A stretch of DNA of 64,000 nucleotides from Georgenia thermotolerans. GTDB lineage: Bacteria; Actinomycetota; Actinomycetes; Actinomycetales; Actinomycetaceae. The translations under genes and the position numbers were made by a program. The DNA is taken from contig NZ_VUKF01000014.1 of assembly GCF_009193185.1 (NCBI RefSeq), positions 38,230-102,229 of the forward strand, read 5' to 3'. Positions 40,622 through 48,446 of this stretch are shown here, in pieces. Under the pieces are notes generated by a model that was not told the origin of the DNA, ran no database searches, and saw only the letters and a program-made list of their open reading frames with translations. Position 1 is the first letter of the stretch. Each line of letters begins with the position of its first letter.

Positions 40622-41740
40622 ATGCAGCGCAGGAACAGATCCCCACGCGGCGCCCCCTCGGCAGCGACGTGCCCCGCCTGGGGTGCCGGCGAGCGGCGGT
40701 CCCTGGCCGGCATGGGCGCCGTCGTCCTCCTGCTCCACCTCCTCGGATGGGGCGTCCTCCTCCTCGTCGTCGCGCCCCGGGCGCTCAGCGTCGGCGCGGG
40801 CGGGGTGTTCGGCGTCGGCCTCGGCGCCACCGCCTACTTCCTCGGCGTGCGGCACGCCTTCGACGCGGACCACATCGCCGCGATCGACAACACCACCCGC
40901 AAGCTGGTCGGCGAGGGCAGTCCGGCCGTGAGCGCGGGGTACTGGTTCTCCCTCGGGCACTCGAGCGTCGTCTTCGGCCTGTGCCTGCTGCTGGCCCTGG
41001 GCATGCGGGCCCTCGTCGGGCCGGTCGCCGACGCCGGCTCGCCGTTGCAGCAGACCCTGGGCGCGGTGGGCACGACCGTGGCTGCCGGTTTCCTCTTCCT
41101 CGTCGGCCTGGCCAACCTGGCCGCCGTCTCGGGCCTCGTCCGCACGCTCCGGCGCACGCGCGAGGGGACGCTCGACGAGCAGCAGCTCGAGCGGCACCTC
41201 GCCAGCCGCGGGTTCCTCGCCCGCCTGCTCGGCGGGACCCTGCGCCGGGTCGGCAAGCCCTGGCACCTGTACCCCGTCGGCCTGCTCATGGGCCTGGGGT
41301 TCGACACCGCCACCCAGGTCGCCCTGCTGGTCCTCGCCGCGGGCACGGCCGGGCTCACGCTGCCCTGGTACGCCCTGCTGGTGCTCCCCGTGCTCTTCGC
41401 CGCCGGGATGAGCCTGTTCGACGCCGCCGACGGCGTGGTCATGGCCCGGGCCTACCGGTGGGCCGTCGACGTGCCGCTGCGCCGGGCGTACTACGGGCTG
41501 ACCGTGACCGTGCTCTCCGTCGTGGCGGCGCTGACGGTCGGCACGGTGCTTCTCCTCCAGCTCCTCTCCGAGCGCACCGGGGCCGCCACGGGCCCGCTGG
41601 CCCTGGCGGCGGGGGCCGACCTCGAGCACGCCGGGTTCGCCATCGCGGGGGTCCTCCTCGCCGTGTGGCTCCTCGGCGCGGCCCTGTGGCGGTGGCGCCC
41701 GGACCGCCGACGGCAAGGCCGGCGCGTGCCCGATGCCTGA
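40622..41740 (+). CDS. Nickel/cobalt transporter, NiCoT (HoxN/NixA) family
   Basis: A 372-residue permease with about eight transmembrane helices. The NiCoT signature HAFDADH is at 78-84 in helix II, with further motifs GYWFSLGHSSVV, LMGLGFDTATQVALL and the LFDAADGVVMARAY helix. It imports Ni2+ (or Co2+) at high affinity using the membrane potential. The ATG at 40622 has AAGGA about 10 nt upstream. Divergent from the hypA-hydrogenase operon, so nickel supply for the hydrogenase is the obvious role. The Arg/Cys-containing N-terminal 28 residues precede the first helix. Confidence 0.92.
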   Translation: MQRRNRSPRGAPSAATCPAWGAGERRSLAGMGAVVLLLHLLGWGVLLLVVAPRALSVGAGGVFGVGLGATAYFLGVRHAFDADHIAAIDNTTRKLVGEGSPAVSAGYWFSLGHSSVVFGLCLLLALGMRALVGPVADAGSPLQQTLGAVGTTVAAGFLFLVGLANLAAVSGLVRTLRRTREGTLDEQQLERHLASRGFLARLLGGTLRRVGKPWHLYPVGLLMGLGFDTATQVALLVLAAGTAGLTLPWYALLVLPVLFAAGMSLFDAADGVVMARAYRWAVDVPLRRAYYGLTVTVLSVVAALTVGTVLLLQLLSERTGAATGPLALAAGADLEHAGFAIAGVLLAVWLLGAALWRWRPDRRRQGRRVPDA

Positions 41741-41778
41741 CCCGCGCCGAAACGGTCACTGGACGGCCAGAGCTCTGA

Positions 41779-41784
41779 TACGTT
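41779..41784 (+). promoter_or_regulatory. Possible -10 box for the pyrimidine-catabolism operon (TACGTT)
   Basis: TACGTT about 110 nt before the amidohydrolase start, with no clear -35. It is the only AT-containing hexamer of this type in the 153-nt gap. Confidence 0.3.
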
Positions 41785-41893
41785 CCCGGCCCAACCGGTG
41801 CAAGGACGCGCCGGAGAAGTCCTCGTTCCACGCCCTGCTGCATCCCTGCGTTTCCGCCGTGGCCCGTTCCGCTGCCCGACCTGGAGGACCGTG

Positions 41894-42742
41894 ATGACGA
41901 TCGTGAAGGTGGCCCTGACCCAGACGCCCTGGACCGGTGACCGGGAGTCGATGATCGCGCTCCACGAGGAGTACACGCGGCAGGCGGCGGCCCAGGGCGC
42001 CCAGGCGATCTGCTACGAGGAGCTCTTCACGGGCCCGTACTTCGGCATCACCCAGGACCCGAAGTACTACCGGTACGCCGAGCCGATCCCCGGTCCCACG
42101 ACCGAACGGTTCAGCGCGCTGGCCAAGGAGCTGGGCATGGTGATCGTCCTGCCCCTGTACGAGGAGGACCAGCCCGGCGTCTACTACAACAGCGCCGTGG
42201 TCATCGACGCCGACGGCAGCATCCTCGGCACCTACCGCAAGCACCACCTGCCGCACCTGCCCAAGTTCTGGGAGAAGTTCTACTTCCGCCCCGGCAACCT
42301 CGGGTATCCCGTGTTCGACACCGCGGTGGGCAAGGTCGGCGTCTACATCTGCTACGACCGGCACTTCCCCGAGGGCTGGCGCGAGCTGGGCCTGGGCGGC
42401 GCCGAGATCGTCTTCAACCCCAACGCCACCGCCCCGGGCATCTCCAACCGCAACTGGGAGCTCGAGCAGCCGGCCGCCGCGCTGGCCAACGGCTACTTCG
42501 TCGCCGCCGCCAACCGGGTGGGCGCGGAGACGAACGAGTACGGCGACGAGGCCGTGACCTTCTACGGCAGCTCCTACGTCGTGGGTCCCGACGGCATGTT
42601 CGTCGGCGACTGGGCCTCGAGCACCGAGGCGGAGGTCAAGGTCTGGGAGATCGACCTCGACCTCATCCGCGAGGTGCGCGAGCGCTGGCAGTTCTACCGC
42701 GACCGGCGGCCGGACTCCTACGCCGCCATCACGGCGCGCTGA
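41894..42742 (+). CDS. Nitrilase-superfamily amidohydrolase, beta-ureidopropionase-like
   Basis: A 282-residue carbon-nitrogen hydrolase. The Glu-Lys-Cys triad is visible: Glu43 in ICYEELFTGPYF, Lys116 in TYRKHHLPH and Cys153 in VYICYDRHFPEG. These flanking sequences match N-carbamoyl-beta-alanine/N-carbamoyl amino acid amidohydrolases, which release ammonia and CO2 in the last step of reductive pyrimidine breakdown. GGAGGACC precedes the ATG at 41894; a GTG one codon earlier is an alternative. It is 12 nt upstream of the dihydropyrimidinase gene, supporting this pathway over other nitrilase roles. Confidence 0.9.
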   Translation: MTIVKVALTQTPWTGDRESMIALHEEYTRQAAAQGAQAICYEELFTGPYFGITQDPKYYRYAEPIPGPTTERFSALAKELGMVIVLPLYEEDQPGVYYNSAVVIDADGSILGTYRKHHLPHLPKFWEKFYFRPGNLGYPVFDTAVGKVGVYICYDRHFPEGWRELGLGGAEIVFNPNATAPGISNRNWELEQPAAALANGYFVAAANRVGAETNEYGDEAVTFYGSSYVVGPDGMFVGDWASSTEAEVKVWEIDLDLIREVRERWQFYRDRRPDSYAAITAR

Positions 42743-42754
42743 GCGGGGCGCGCC

Positions 42755-44173
42755 GTGAAGACCCTGATCACCGGCGGGACGGTCGTCAACGCCACCGGCC
42801 GGGCGCGGGCCGACGTGCTCATCGACGGCGAGAAGATCGCCGCGGTCCTCGCCCCCGGCTCGAGCCTGCTCGGCTTCGACGTCGCGGCGCACGTCGACGT
42901 CGTCGTCGACGCCACCGGCAAGTACGTCATCCCCGGCGGCATCGACGCCCACACCCACATGGAGATGCCCTTCGGCGGCACCTTCGCCTCGGACACCTTC
43001 GAGACCGGCACCGTGGCGGCCGCCTGGGGCGGGACGACGACGATCGTGGACTTCGTCGTGCAGTACCCCGGGCAGAACCCCCTCGACCAGTACGCCCTGT
43101 GGCACGACAAGGCGGCCGGCCGCTGCGCCGTCGACTACGGCTTCCACCAGATCCTCTCCGACATCCAGGCCCCCTCCCTCGACGCCATGGACGAGCTCGT
43201 GGCCGAGGGCGTGACGAGCTTCAAGGTCTTCACCGCCTACAAGGGCGTCTTCCTGTCCGACGACGGGCAGATCCTCACGGCGATGCAGCGCGCCGCGGCC
43301 AACGGCGCGATGGTCATGGGGCACGCGGAGAACGGCTCGGTCATCGACGTCCTCGTCCAGCAGGCCCTCGCCCGCGGCGAGACGGCGCCGATCTACCACG
43401 GCCTCACCCGCCCCTGGCAGGCCGAGGAGGAGGCCACCCACCGGCTGATCATGCTGGCCCACCTCACCGGGGCCCCGCTGTACGTCGTCCACGTCTCGGC
43501 CAAGCAGGCCGTCGAGCAGATCGCCGCCGCCCGCGGCCGGGGCCAGAACGTCTTCGGCGAGACCTGCCCGCAGTACCTCTACCTCTCCCTCGAGGAGCAG
43601 CTCGGCGCCCCGGGGTTCGAGGGCGCGAAGTGGGTGTGCTCGACCCCGCTGCGCTCGCGGGCGGAGGGGCACCAGGAGCACATGTGGAAGGCCCTGCGCA
43701 CCAACGACCTGCAGGTCGTCTCCACCGACCACTGCCCCTTCTGCATGAAGGACCAGAAGGAGCTCGGCCGCGGGGACTTCTCGAAGATCCCCAACGGCAT
43801 CGGCTCGGTGGAGCACCGGATGGACCTGCTCTACCAGGGCGTGGTCACCGGGGAGATCTCCCTCGAGCGCTGGGTCGAGCTGTGCTGCGTGACGCCGGCC
43901 CGGATGTTCGGCATGTACGGCCAGAAGGGCGTCATCGCCCCCGGGGCCGACGGCGACGTCGTCGTCTACGACCCGAACGGGCGCACGAGCATCGGGATGG
44001 GCAAGACCCACCACATGAACATGGACTACTCGGCCTGGGAGGGCTTCGAGATCGACGGCCACGTCGACACCGTCATCTCCCGGGGCACCGTCCTCGTGGA
44101 CGACGGCGAGTTCCGCGGCCGGGTGGGGCACGGCCGCTACCTCAAGCGCGGCCTGTCGCAGTACCTTGTCTGA
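42755..44173 (+). CDS. hydA: Dihydropyrimidinase / D-hydantoinase
   Basis: A 472-residue amidohydrolase-superfamily enzyme that opens dihydropyrimidine or hydantoin rings. The metal-site pair is in GGIDAHTHMEMP (His66, His68), the carbamylated lysine in TSFKVFTAYKG, and further ligands in MVMGHAENG, YVVHVSAK and the Asp of STDHCPF. GTG start at 42755, 12 nt after the amidohydrolase stop. The next gene, an F420-type oxidoreductase, begins 16 nt after the stop. The three genes would perform reduction (proposed), ring opening and decarbamoylation. Hydantoin racemase or transporter genes are not seen. Confidence 0.93.
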   Translation: MKTLITGGTVVNATGRARADVLIDGEKIAAVLAPGSSLLGFDVAAHVDVVVDATGKYVIPGGIDAHTHMEMPFGGTFASDTFETGTVAAAWGGTTTIVDFVVQYPGQNPLDQYALWHDKAAGRCAVDYGFHQILSDIQAPSLDAMDELVAEGVTSFKVFTAYKGVFLSDDGQILTAMQRAAANGAMVMGHAENGSVIDVLVQQALARGETAPIYHGLTRPWQAEEEATHRLIMLAHLTGAPLYVVHVSAKQAVEQIAAARGRGQNVFGETCPQYLYLSLEEQLGAPGFEGAKWVCSTPLRSRAEGHQEHMWKALRTNDLQVVSTDHCPFCMKDQKELGRGDFSKIPNGIGSVEHRMDLLYQGVVTGEISLERWVELCCVTPARMFGMYGQKGVIAPGADGDVVVYDPNGRTSIGMGKTHHMNMDYSAWEGFEIDGHVDTVISRGTVLVDDGEFRGRVGHGRYLKRGLSQYLV

Positions 44174-44189
44174 GCCCGAGGAGGGCCCC

Positions 44190-45206
44190 ATGGACTTCGG
44201 TGTCGTCCTGCAGAACAACCCGCCCGCCTCGCGGGTGGTCGAGCTCGCGCGGCAGGCGGAGACGCAGGGCTTCGACTACGTGTGGACGTTCGACTCCCAC
44301 CTGCTGTGGCAGGAGCCGTACGTCGTCTACAGCCAGGTCCTCGCCGCCACCCGCAAGGTCCGGGTCGGGCCGATGGTCACCAACCCGGTGACCCGCGACG
44401 CGACCGTGACCGCGTCGGCCTTCGCCACGCTCAACGAGATGTTCGGCAACCGCACGGTGTGTGGGATCGGCCGGGGCGACTCCGCGGTCCGGGTGCTCAA
44501 TGGGCGCCCGGCGACCCTCGCCCAGCTGCGCGAGGCCGTGCACGTCATCCGGGAGCTGGCGAACTCCCGGGCGGTGGAGATCAACGGGTCCACGGTCCGG
44601 TTCCCCTGGAGCCGGGACTCGCGGCTCGAGGTGTGGGTGGCCGGGTACGGGCCCAAGACGCTCGCCCTGACGGGCGACGTCGCCGACGGCTTCATCCTCC
44701 AGCTCGCCGACCCCGACGTCACCGCCTGGACCATCCGGGTGGTGCGCGAGGCGGCCGAGCGGGCCGGGCGGGACCCCGACGCGCTGCAGTTCTGCGTCGC
44801 CGCGCCGATGTACATCGGTGACGACCGCTCCCACATGCACGACCAGACCCGCTGGTTCGGCGGCATGGTGGGCAACCACGTCGCCGAGCTCGTCGCCCGG
44901 TACGGCCACGACGCGGAGCTGCCGCACTCCCTGACCGACTACATCGCCGGCCGCACCGGGTACGACTACAACGAGCACGGCCGGGCGGGGAACACGCACA
45001 CCGAGTTCGTGCCGGACGAGGTGGTCGAGCGGTTCTGCGTGCTGGGCACGTGGCAGGAGCACGTCGCCAAGCTCACCGGGCTGCGCGAGATCGGCGTCAC
45101 CCAGTTCGCCGGGTACCTCATGCACGACAACAAGGAGGAGACCCTCCGGGTGTACGGCGAGCACGTCATCCCGGCGATGCGGGAGGCCGTGCGCGCGAAG
45201 GTGTGA
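44190..45206 (+). CDS. LLM-class F420-dependent oxidoreductase, TIGR03842-like
   Basis: A 338-residue luciferase-like TIM-barrel protein. The N-terminus MDFGVVLQNNPPASRVVELARQAETQGFDYVWTFDSH, then VRVGPMVTNPVTRD, GIGRGDSAVRVLNGRPA and VWVAGYGPKTLALTGDVADGFILQ are characteristic of the F420 subset. From memory this is the TIGR03842 group, which recurrently neighbours dihydropyrimidinase. GAGGAGGG precedes the ATG at 44190. Position at the end of a ureidopropionase-dihydropyrimidinase operon suggests an F420-linked redox step on a pyrimidine or hydantoin, in place of an NADPH-dependent dehydrogenase. That reaction is inferred, not known. Confidence 0.88.
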   Translation: MDFGVVLQNNPPASRVVELARQAETQGFDYVWTFDSHLLWQEPYVVYSQVLAATRKVRVGPMVTNPVTRDATVTASAFATLNEMFGNRTVCGIGRGDSAVRVLNGRPATLAQLREAVHVIRELANSRAVEINGSTVRFPWSRDSRLEVWVAGYGPKTLALTGDVADGFILQLADPDVTAWTIRVVREAAERAGRDPDALQFCVAAPMYIGDDRSHMHDQTRWFGGMVGNHVAELVARYGHDAELPHSLTDYIAGRTGYDYNEHGRAGNTHTEFVPDEVVERFCVLGTWQEHVAKLTGLREIGVTQFAGYLMHDNKEETLRVYGEHVIPAMREAVRAKV

Positions 45207-45218
45207 CCGCCCCGCCGG

Positions 45219-45259
45219 TCAGCGCAGGCCGGGCACGGGGTCAGCGCAGCCCGGGCACG
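45219..45259. repeat. Duplicated stop-codon segment of the EEP hydrolase gene
   Basis: TCAGCGCAGGCCGGGCACG (45219-45237) and TCAGCGCAGCCCGGGCACG (45241-45259) differ at one base. The second copy holds the functional stop and last codons of the minus-strand gene; the first lies just beyond it. Confidence 0.75.
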
Positions 45260-46494
45260 TGCAGGTCCGCCCACACGAGGCGGTGGTCGGAGCTGGGGAA
45301 CGGGTACTGGCCGGTCAGCTCCGAGCCCGGCTCGTCCGCCATGGGCCAGAACACCCCCGCGTCGCGCACCGGCAGGTTGCGCGAGGGCAGCACGTAGTCC
45401 ACCCGCAGGTTGCCCGGCCCGGGGGTGTCGGCGAAGTCGGCGGTGTCCAGGGCGGCGTCGCCGCGGTGGGTGACGTTCGCGCCGCGCTGGGTGGCGGCCG
45501 CCTCCACGGCGCCGCGGGAGGTCGGCCCGGGGTCGCGCAGGCGCGGGGAGTCCAGGAGCTGGTCGATGGCGCCGTCGGTGGAGTCCCCGTCGAGCGGGTC
45601 GGCGTTGTAGTCCCCGACGACGACGAACCGCTCGCCGCGGGCCAGCCCGCCGGGGCGGCCGGCGTCGTCGTAGATGTAGGCACCCTCCCGCTCGCCGGCG
45701 ACGTAGTCCGCCCAGAACCGGATCTCGTCGTGGTTGCGCCGGCCGTTGCGGTCCTCGGCGCCGTCGAAGGTCGGCGGGGTGGGGTGGGCGGCGAGCACGT
45801 GCACGGTGGTGGAGCCGACCTCGACCGGGACGTCCCAGTGCGACTTGCTCGACAGCGGCAGCTCGTCGAGCACCTCGGGGGCGTACCAGTCCGCCGGCTG
45901 GGAGGTGGCCGGGTCGTCCGGCAGCAGCGCCCCGGGCATGTCCCGCCACCTGAAGTGCTGGAAGGTGCGCACCTCGTCCTCGGCGATGGGGTAGCGCGAG
46001 AGCACCACCATGCCGTACTGGCCGGGGAAGGCGCCGAAGCCCCAGGCGTCGTCGGGGCCGCCGACGGCGCCGTCGTGGTTGAGGTCGTGGCCGGAGGGCA
46101 CGCCGGTGTTGACCGGCGCGGCGTAGGCGTAGGGGTAGTCGACGGCGGGCGACCCGTCCGCGGCGTCGTCGGCCTCGAGGTAGCGCTGGCGGAACAGGTC
46201 CACGGCCTCGCCGGCGTCGTCGTGGTCGAACTCGTTGAGCAGGACGACGTCGGGGGCGGTGGTCCGGATGATCGCTGCGACCGCGCGCGCCTGGCGGTCG
46301 GTGCCCGAGGCGAGGTCGGCGACGAGCTCGCCCGGCGCGGACCGGTTGAGCGAGGTGTTGAAGGTCGCCACCCGGAGCGTGGCGGGGTGGTCGCGGGCCG
46401 CGCTCGCGGTGGCCGCGCCGGCGGGCGCGGCCGCACCGACGGCTGCCACCGTCAGTGCCCCGAGCGCCCCCAGCGCCCGCGTTCGCGTCCGCAT
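45241..46494 (-). CDS. Secreted endonuclease/exonuclease/phosphatase-family protein
   Basis: A 417-residue protein with a Sec signal peptide (MRTRTRALGALGALTVAAVGAAAPAGA). EEP-fold motifs follow in order: LRVATFNTSLNR, VVLLNEFDHDD (Glu metal ligand), VLAAHPTPPTFDG, VVVGDYNADP (Asp/Asn) and the terminal SSDHRLVWADLHV (Asp-His). Likely an extracellular phosphodiesterase or nuclease. The NHDGAVGGPDDAWGFG insertion is Asp/Asn-rich and may bind calcium. ATG start at 46494. The last codons and stop are duplicated just downstream, as in two other genes here. It may scavenge phosphate; no regulatory box is certain. Confidence 0.88.
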   Translation of the reverse strand: MRTRTRALGALGALTVAAVGAAAPAGAATASAARDHPATLRVATFNTSLNRSAPGELVADLASGTDRQARAVAAIIRTTAPDVVLLNEFDHDDAGEAVDLFRQRYLEADDAADGSPAVDYPYAYAAPVNTGVPSGHDLNHDGAVGGPDDAWGFGAFPGQYGMVVLSRYPIAEDEVRTFQHFRWRDMPGALLPDDPATSQPADWYAPEVLDELPLSSKSHWDVPVEVGSTTVHVLAAHPTPPTFDGAEDRNGRRNHDEIRFWADYVAGEREGAYIYDDAGRPGGLARGERFVVVGDYNADPLDGDSTDGAIDQLLDSPRLRDPGPTSRGAVEAAATQRGANVTHRGDAALDTADFADTPGPGNLRVDYVLPSRNLPVRDAGVFWPMADEPGSELTGQYPFPSSDHRLVWADLHVPGLR

Positions 46495-46609
46495 ATGGCC
46501 AAGGTAACAACTTGGTCATCGGACGGAAAGAGTTTGGGACGCCTGGGGACAGTCCGCGGTCGCGCGGGCGGGCCACCGGGGGCGGTGGCGGCCGGCGTGG
46601 GCCGGGCGG

Positions 46610-47431
46610 TCAGCCGCCGAGCTCGCGGTCCCGCTCGACCGCGCCCTGCACGCCGCGGACGACGGCGGGGGAGAAGCCCGCCTCCTCCATGGCCACCAGC
46701 CCCGCCACGGTCGTCCCGCCGGGAGAGGTGACCATGTCGACGAGGTCGGCCGGGGTGGCGCCGTCGGCCGCCCGCTCGAGGACCATCTGCGCGCTGCCGA
46801 GCACCGCCTGCGCGGCGATGCGCACGGCCTGGGCCTTGGGCAGCCCGTTGCGCAGCGCGCCGCGGGCGAGGGCGTCGATGAAGGTGAAGACGAAGGCGGG
46901 GGAGCACCCGGCGATGGCGGAGTAGGCGGCAAAGTCCCGCTCGGGCAGCACGATCGCGCGCCCGACCGCCTCGAAGAGCCCGACGACGGTGTCGACCTGC
47001 TCGTCGCCGGCCTCGGCGTTGCCGCATACGGCCGCCATCCCCGCACCGATCTGGGCGTTGACGTTGGGCATGACCCGCACCACCGCCTGCCCCGGCGGCA
47101 GCAGCTCCTCCAGCCGGGCCAGCGTGGTGCCGGCGGCGAGGGAGACGACCAGGGAGCCGTTCTCGGCGAGCAGGTCTTGCAACGGGCGCAGGACCTCAGG
47201 GATGAGGTGCGGCTTGACGGCGAGGACGACCACCCCGCCGGCGCCCACCTGTTCCACGAGCTCCTCGTTCGTGCCCAGCACGTCCACGCCGGTCTCCCGC
47301 GCCAGGGCCTGGGCGGAGCTGCCGTGGGCGCTGGTGACGACTACGTCCTCGGGGGCGACCGACCCGGACGCCACGATTCCCCGCACGATTGCGCCGGCCA
47401 TGTTGCCCGCGCCGATGAACCCGACCCGCAT
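46610..47431 (-). CDS. proC: Pyrroline-5-carboxylate reductase
   Basis: A 273-residue NAD(P)H-dependent enzyme for the last step of proline synthesis. Rossmann motif MRVGFIGAGNMAGAIVRGI, then VVLAVKPHLIPEVL, VVRVMPNVNAQIGAGMAAV and the catalytic C-terminal domain AIAGCSPAFVFTFIDALARGALRNGLPK... MVTSPGGTTVAGLVAMEEAG are all present. The ATG at 47431 follows AGAGGGAG. Divergent from the SDR gene. The product has the normal length and ends ERDRELGG. Confidence 0.95.
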   Translation of the reverse strand: MRVGFIGAGNMAGAIVRGIVASGSVAPEDVVVTSAHGSSAQALARETGVDVLGTNEELVEQVGAGGVVVLAVKPHLIPEVLRPLQDLLAENGSLVVSLAAGTTLARLEELLPPGQAVVRVMPNVNAQIGAGMAAVCGNAEAGDEQVDTVVGLFEAVGRAIVLPERDFAAYSAIAGCSPAFVFTFIDALARGALRNGLPKAQAVRIAAQAVLGSAQMVLERAADGATPADLVDMVTSPGGTTVAGLVAMEEAGFSPAVVRGVQGAVERDRELGG

Positions 47432-47489
47432 GCTGCTCCCTCTGCTCGTCGCTCTGCTCGCGCGGGACCCTCGGCCCCGGCCCGTCGGC

Positions 47490-47495
47490 ACAGTA
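47490..47495 (-). promoter_or_regulatory. Possible proC -10 box (TACTGT)
   Basis: On the minus strand TACTGT lies about 58 nt before the proC ATG in the 90-nt divergent region. No -35 is evident. Confidence 0.3.
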
Positions 47496-47521
47496 TGGCG
47501 CGGGGGCGGCATGATGGCGGC

Positions 47522-48290
47522 ATGCCATCGCCCCACGAGCCCACCCGCCCGCGCGCCGTCGTCACCGGCGCCTCCTCCGGCATCGGCGCCGCCACCGTGC
47601 GGCGGCTGCGGGCCGAGGGCTGGCAGGTGCTGGCAACCGCGCGCCGCGCGGACCGTCTGGCGGCCCTCGCCGCGGAGACCGGCTGCGCGACCTTCCCCGC
47701 GGACCTCAGCGACCCCGACGACGTCGACGCCCTGGCCGCCCACGTGCGCGGCGCCGGCCCGCTGCGCGCGCTGGTCAACAACGCCGGCGGCGCCCTGGGC
47801 ACCGACCCCGTCGAGACCGGGGACGTCGCGGAGTGGGCCCGGATGTACGAGATCAACGTGCTCGCCACCCTGCGGCTGACCCAGGCGCTGCTGCCGCACC
47901 TCAGGGCCCGACGGCGGCGGCGACGTGCTGACCGTGACCTCCACCGCCGCCCACGACACCTACCCCGGCGGCGGCGGGTACGCGGCCGCCAAGCACGCCG
48001 AGCGGATGATCCCGGCCACGCTGCGCCTCGAGCTGGTCGGCCAGCCGGTGCGCGTCATCGAGATCGCCCCCGGCATGGTCAGGACCGAGGAGTTCTCCCT
48101 CAGGCGGCTGCGCGGCGACGCCGAGGCCGCCGAGCGCGTCTACGCCGGCGTGGCCGAGCCGCTGGTGGCCGACGACGTCGCGGACGCCATCGTCTGGGCG
48201 CTGACCCGCCCCGCCCACGTCAACATCGACCAGCTCGTCATCCGCCCGCGCGCGCAGGCCTCCAACACCGTGGTGGCGCGCGAGGGCTGA
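47522..48290 (+). pseudogene. SDR-family oxidoreductase interrupted by a frameshift
   Basis: A short-chain dehydrogenase of about 256 codons split across two frames. The 5' part carries the cofactor motif TGASSGIG (15-22), LVNNAGGALG and MYEINVLATLRLTQALLPHL. The 3' part continues MLTVTSTAAHDTYPGGGGYAAAKHAERM, with the catalytic Tyr-Lys, then IEIAPGMVRTEEFS. The frame changes at about 47907-47916, where LPHLRA should run directly into DGGGDVLTV. One extra base (or two missing) in a GC-rich run explains it. It may be a real mutation, a sequencing error or, less likely, programmed slippage. ATG start at 47522; the substrate is unknown. Confidence 0.85.
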
Positions 48291-48294
48291 GGAA

Positions 48295-48350
48295 GCGCGG
48301 GGCCGCGGCCGCGGCCGGCTGCACCCGCTGCGGGGCCGGCCGGGCCGCGC
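48295..48350 (+). terminator. GC-rich hairpin after the SDR gene
   Basis: Imperfect arms of about 16 nt (GGCCGCGGCCGGC with GCCGGCCGGGCCGCG) starting a few nt after the SDR stop. The pairing is plausible but GC-skewed sequence makes chance pairing likely. Confidence 0.35.
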
Positions 48351-48351
48351 G

Positions 48352-48357
48352 TAGGCT
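48352..48357 (+). promoter_or_regulatory. Possible -10 box for the lipoprotein gene (TAGGCT)
   Basis: TAGGCT lies 90 nt before the GTG at 48447 and would yield a leader of about 80 nt containing the GGAAGGGGG ribosome binding site. Confidence 0.35.
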
Positions 48358-48446
48358 CCTCGTGCCGCCCGATGACGTGGTCGGGCGGGCGCGACGTGCC
48401 GGCCGCGGGGCCGGGCGCCGCGGGCCGCACCGGAAGGGGGCGCGCC

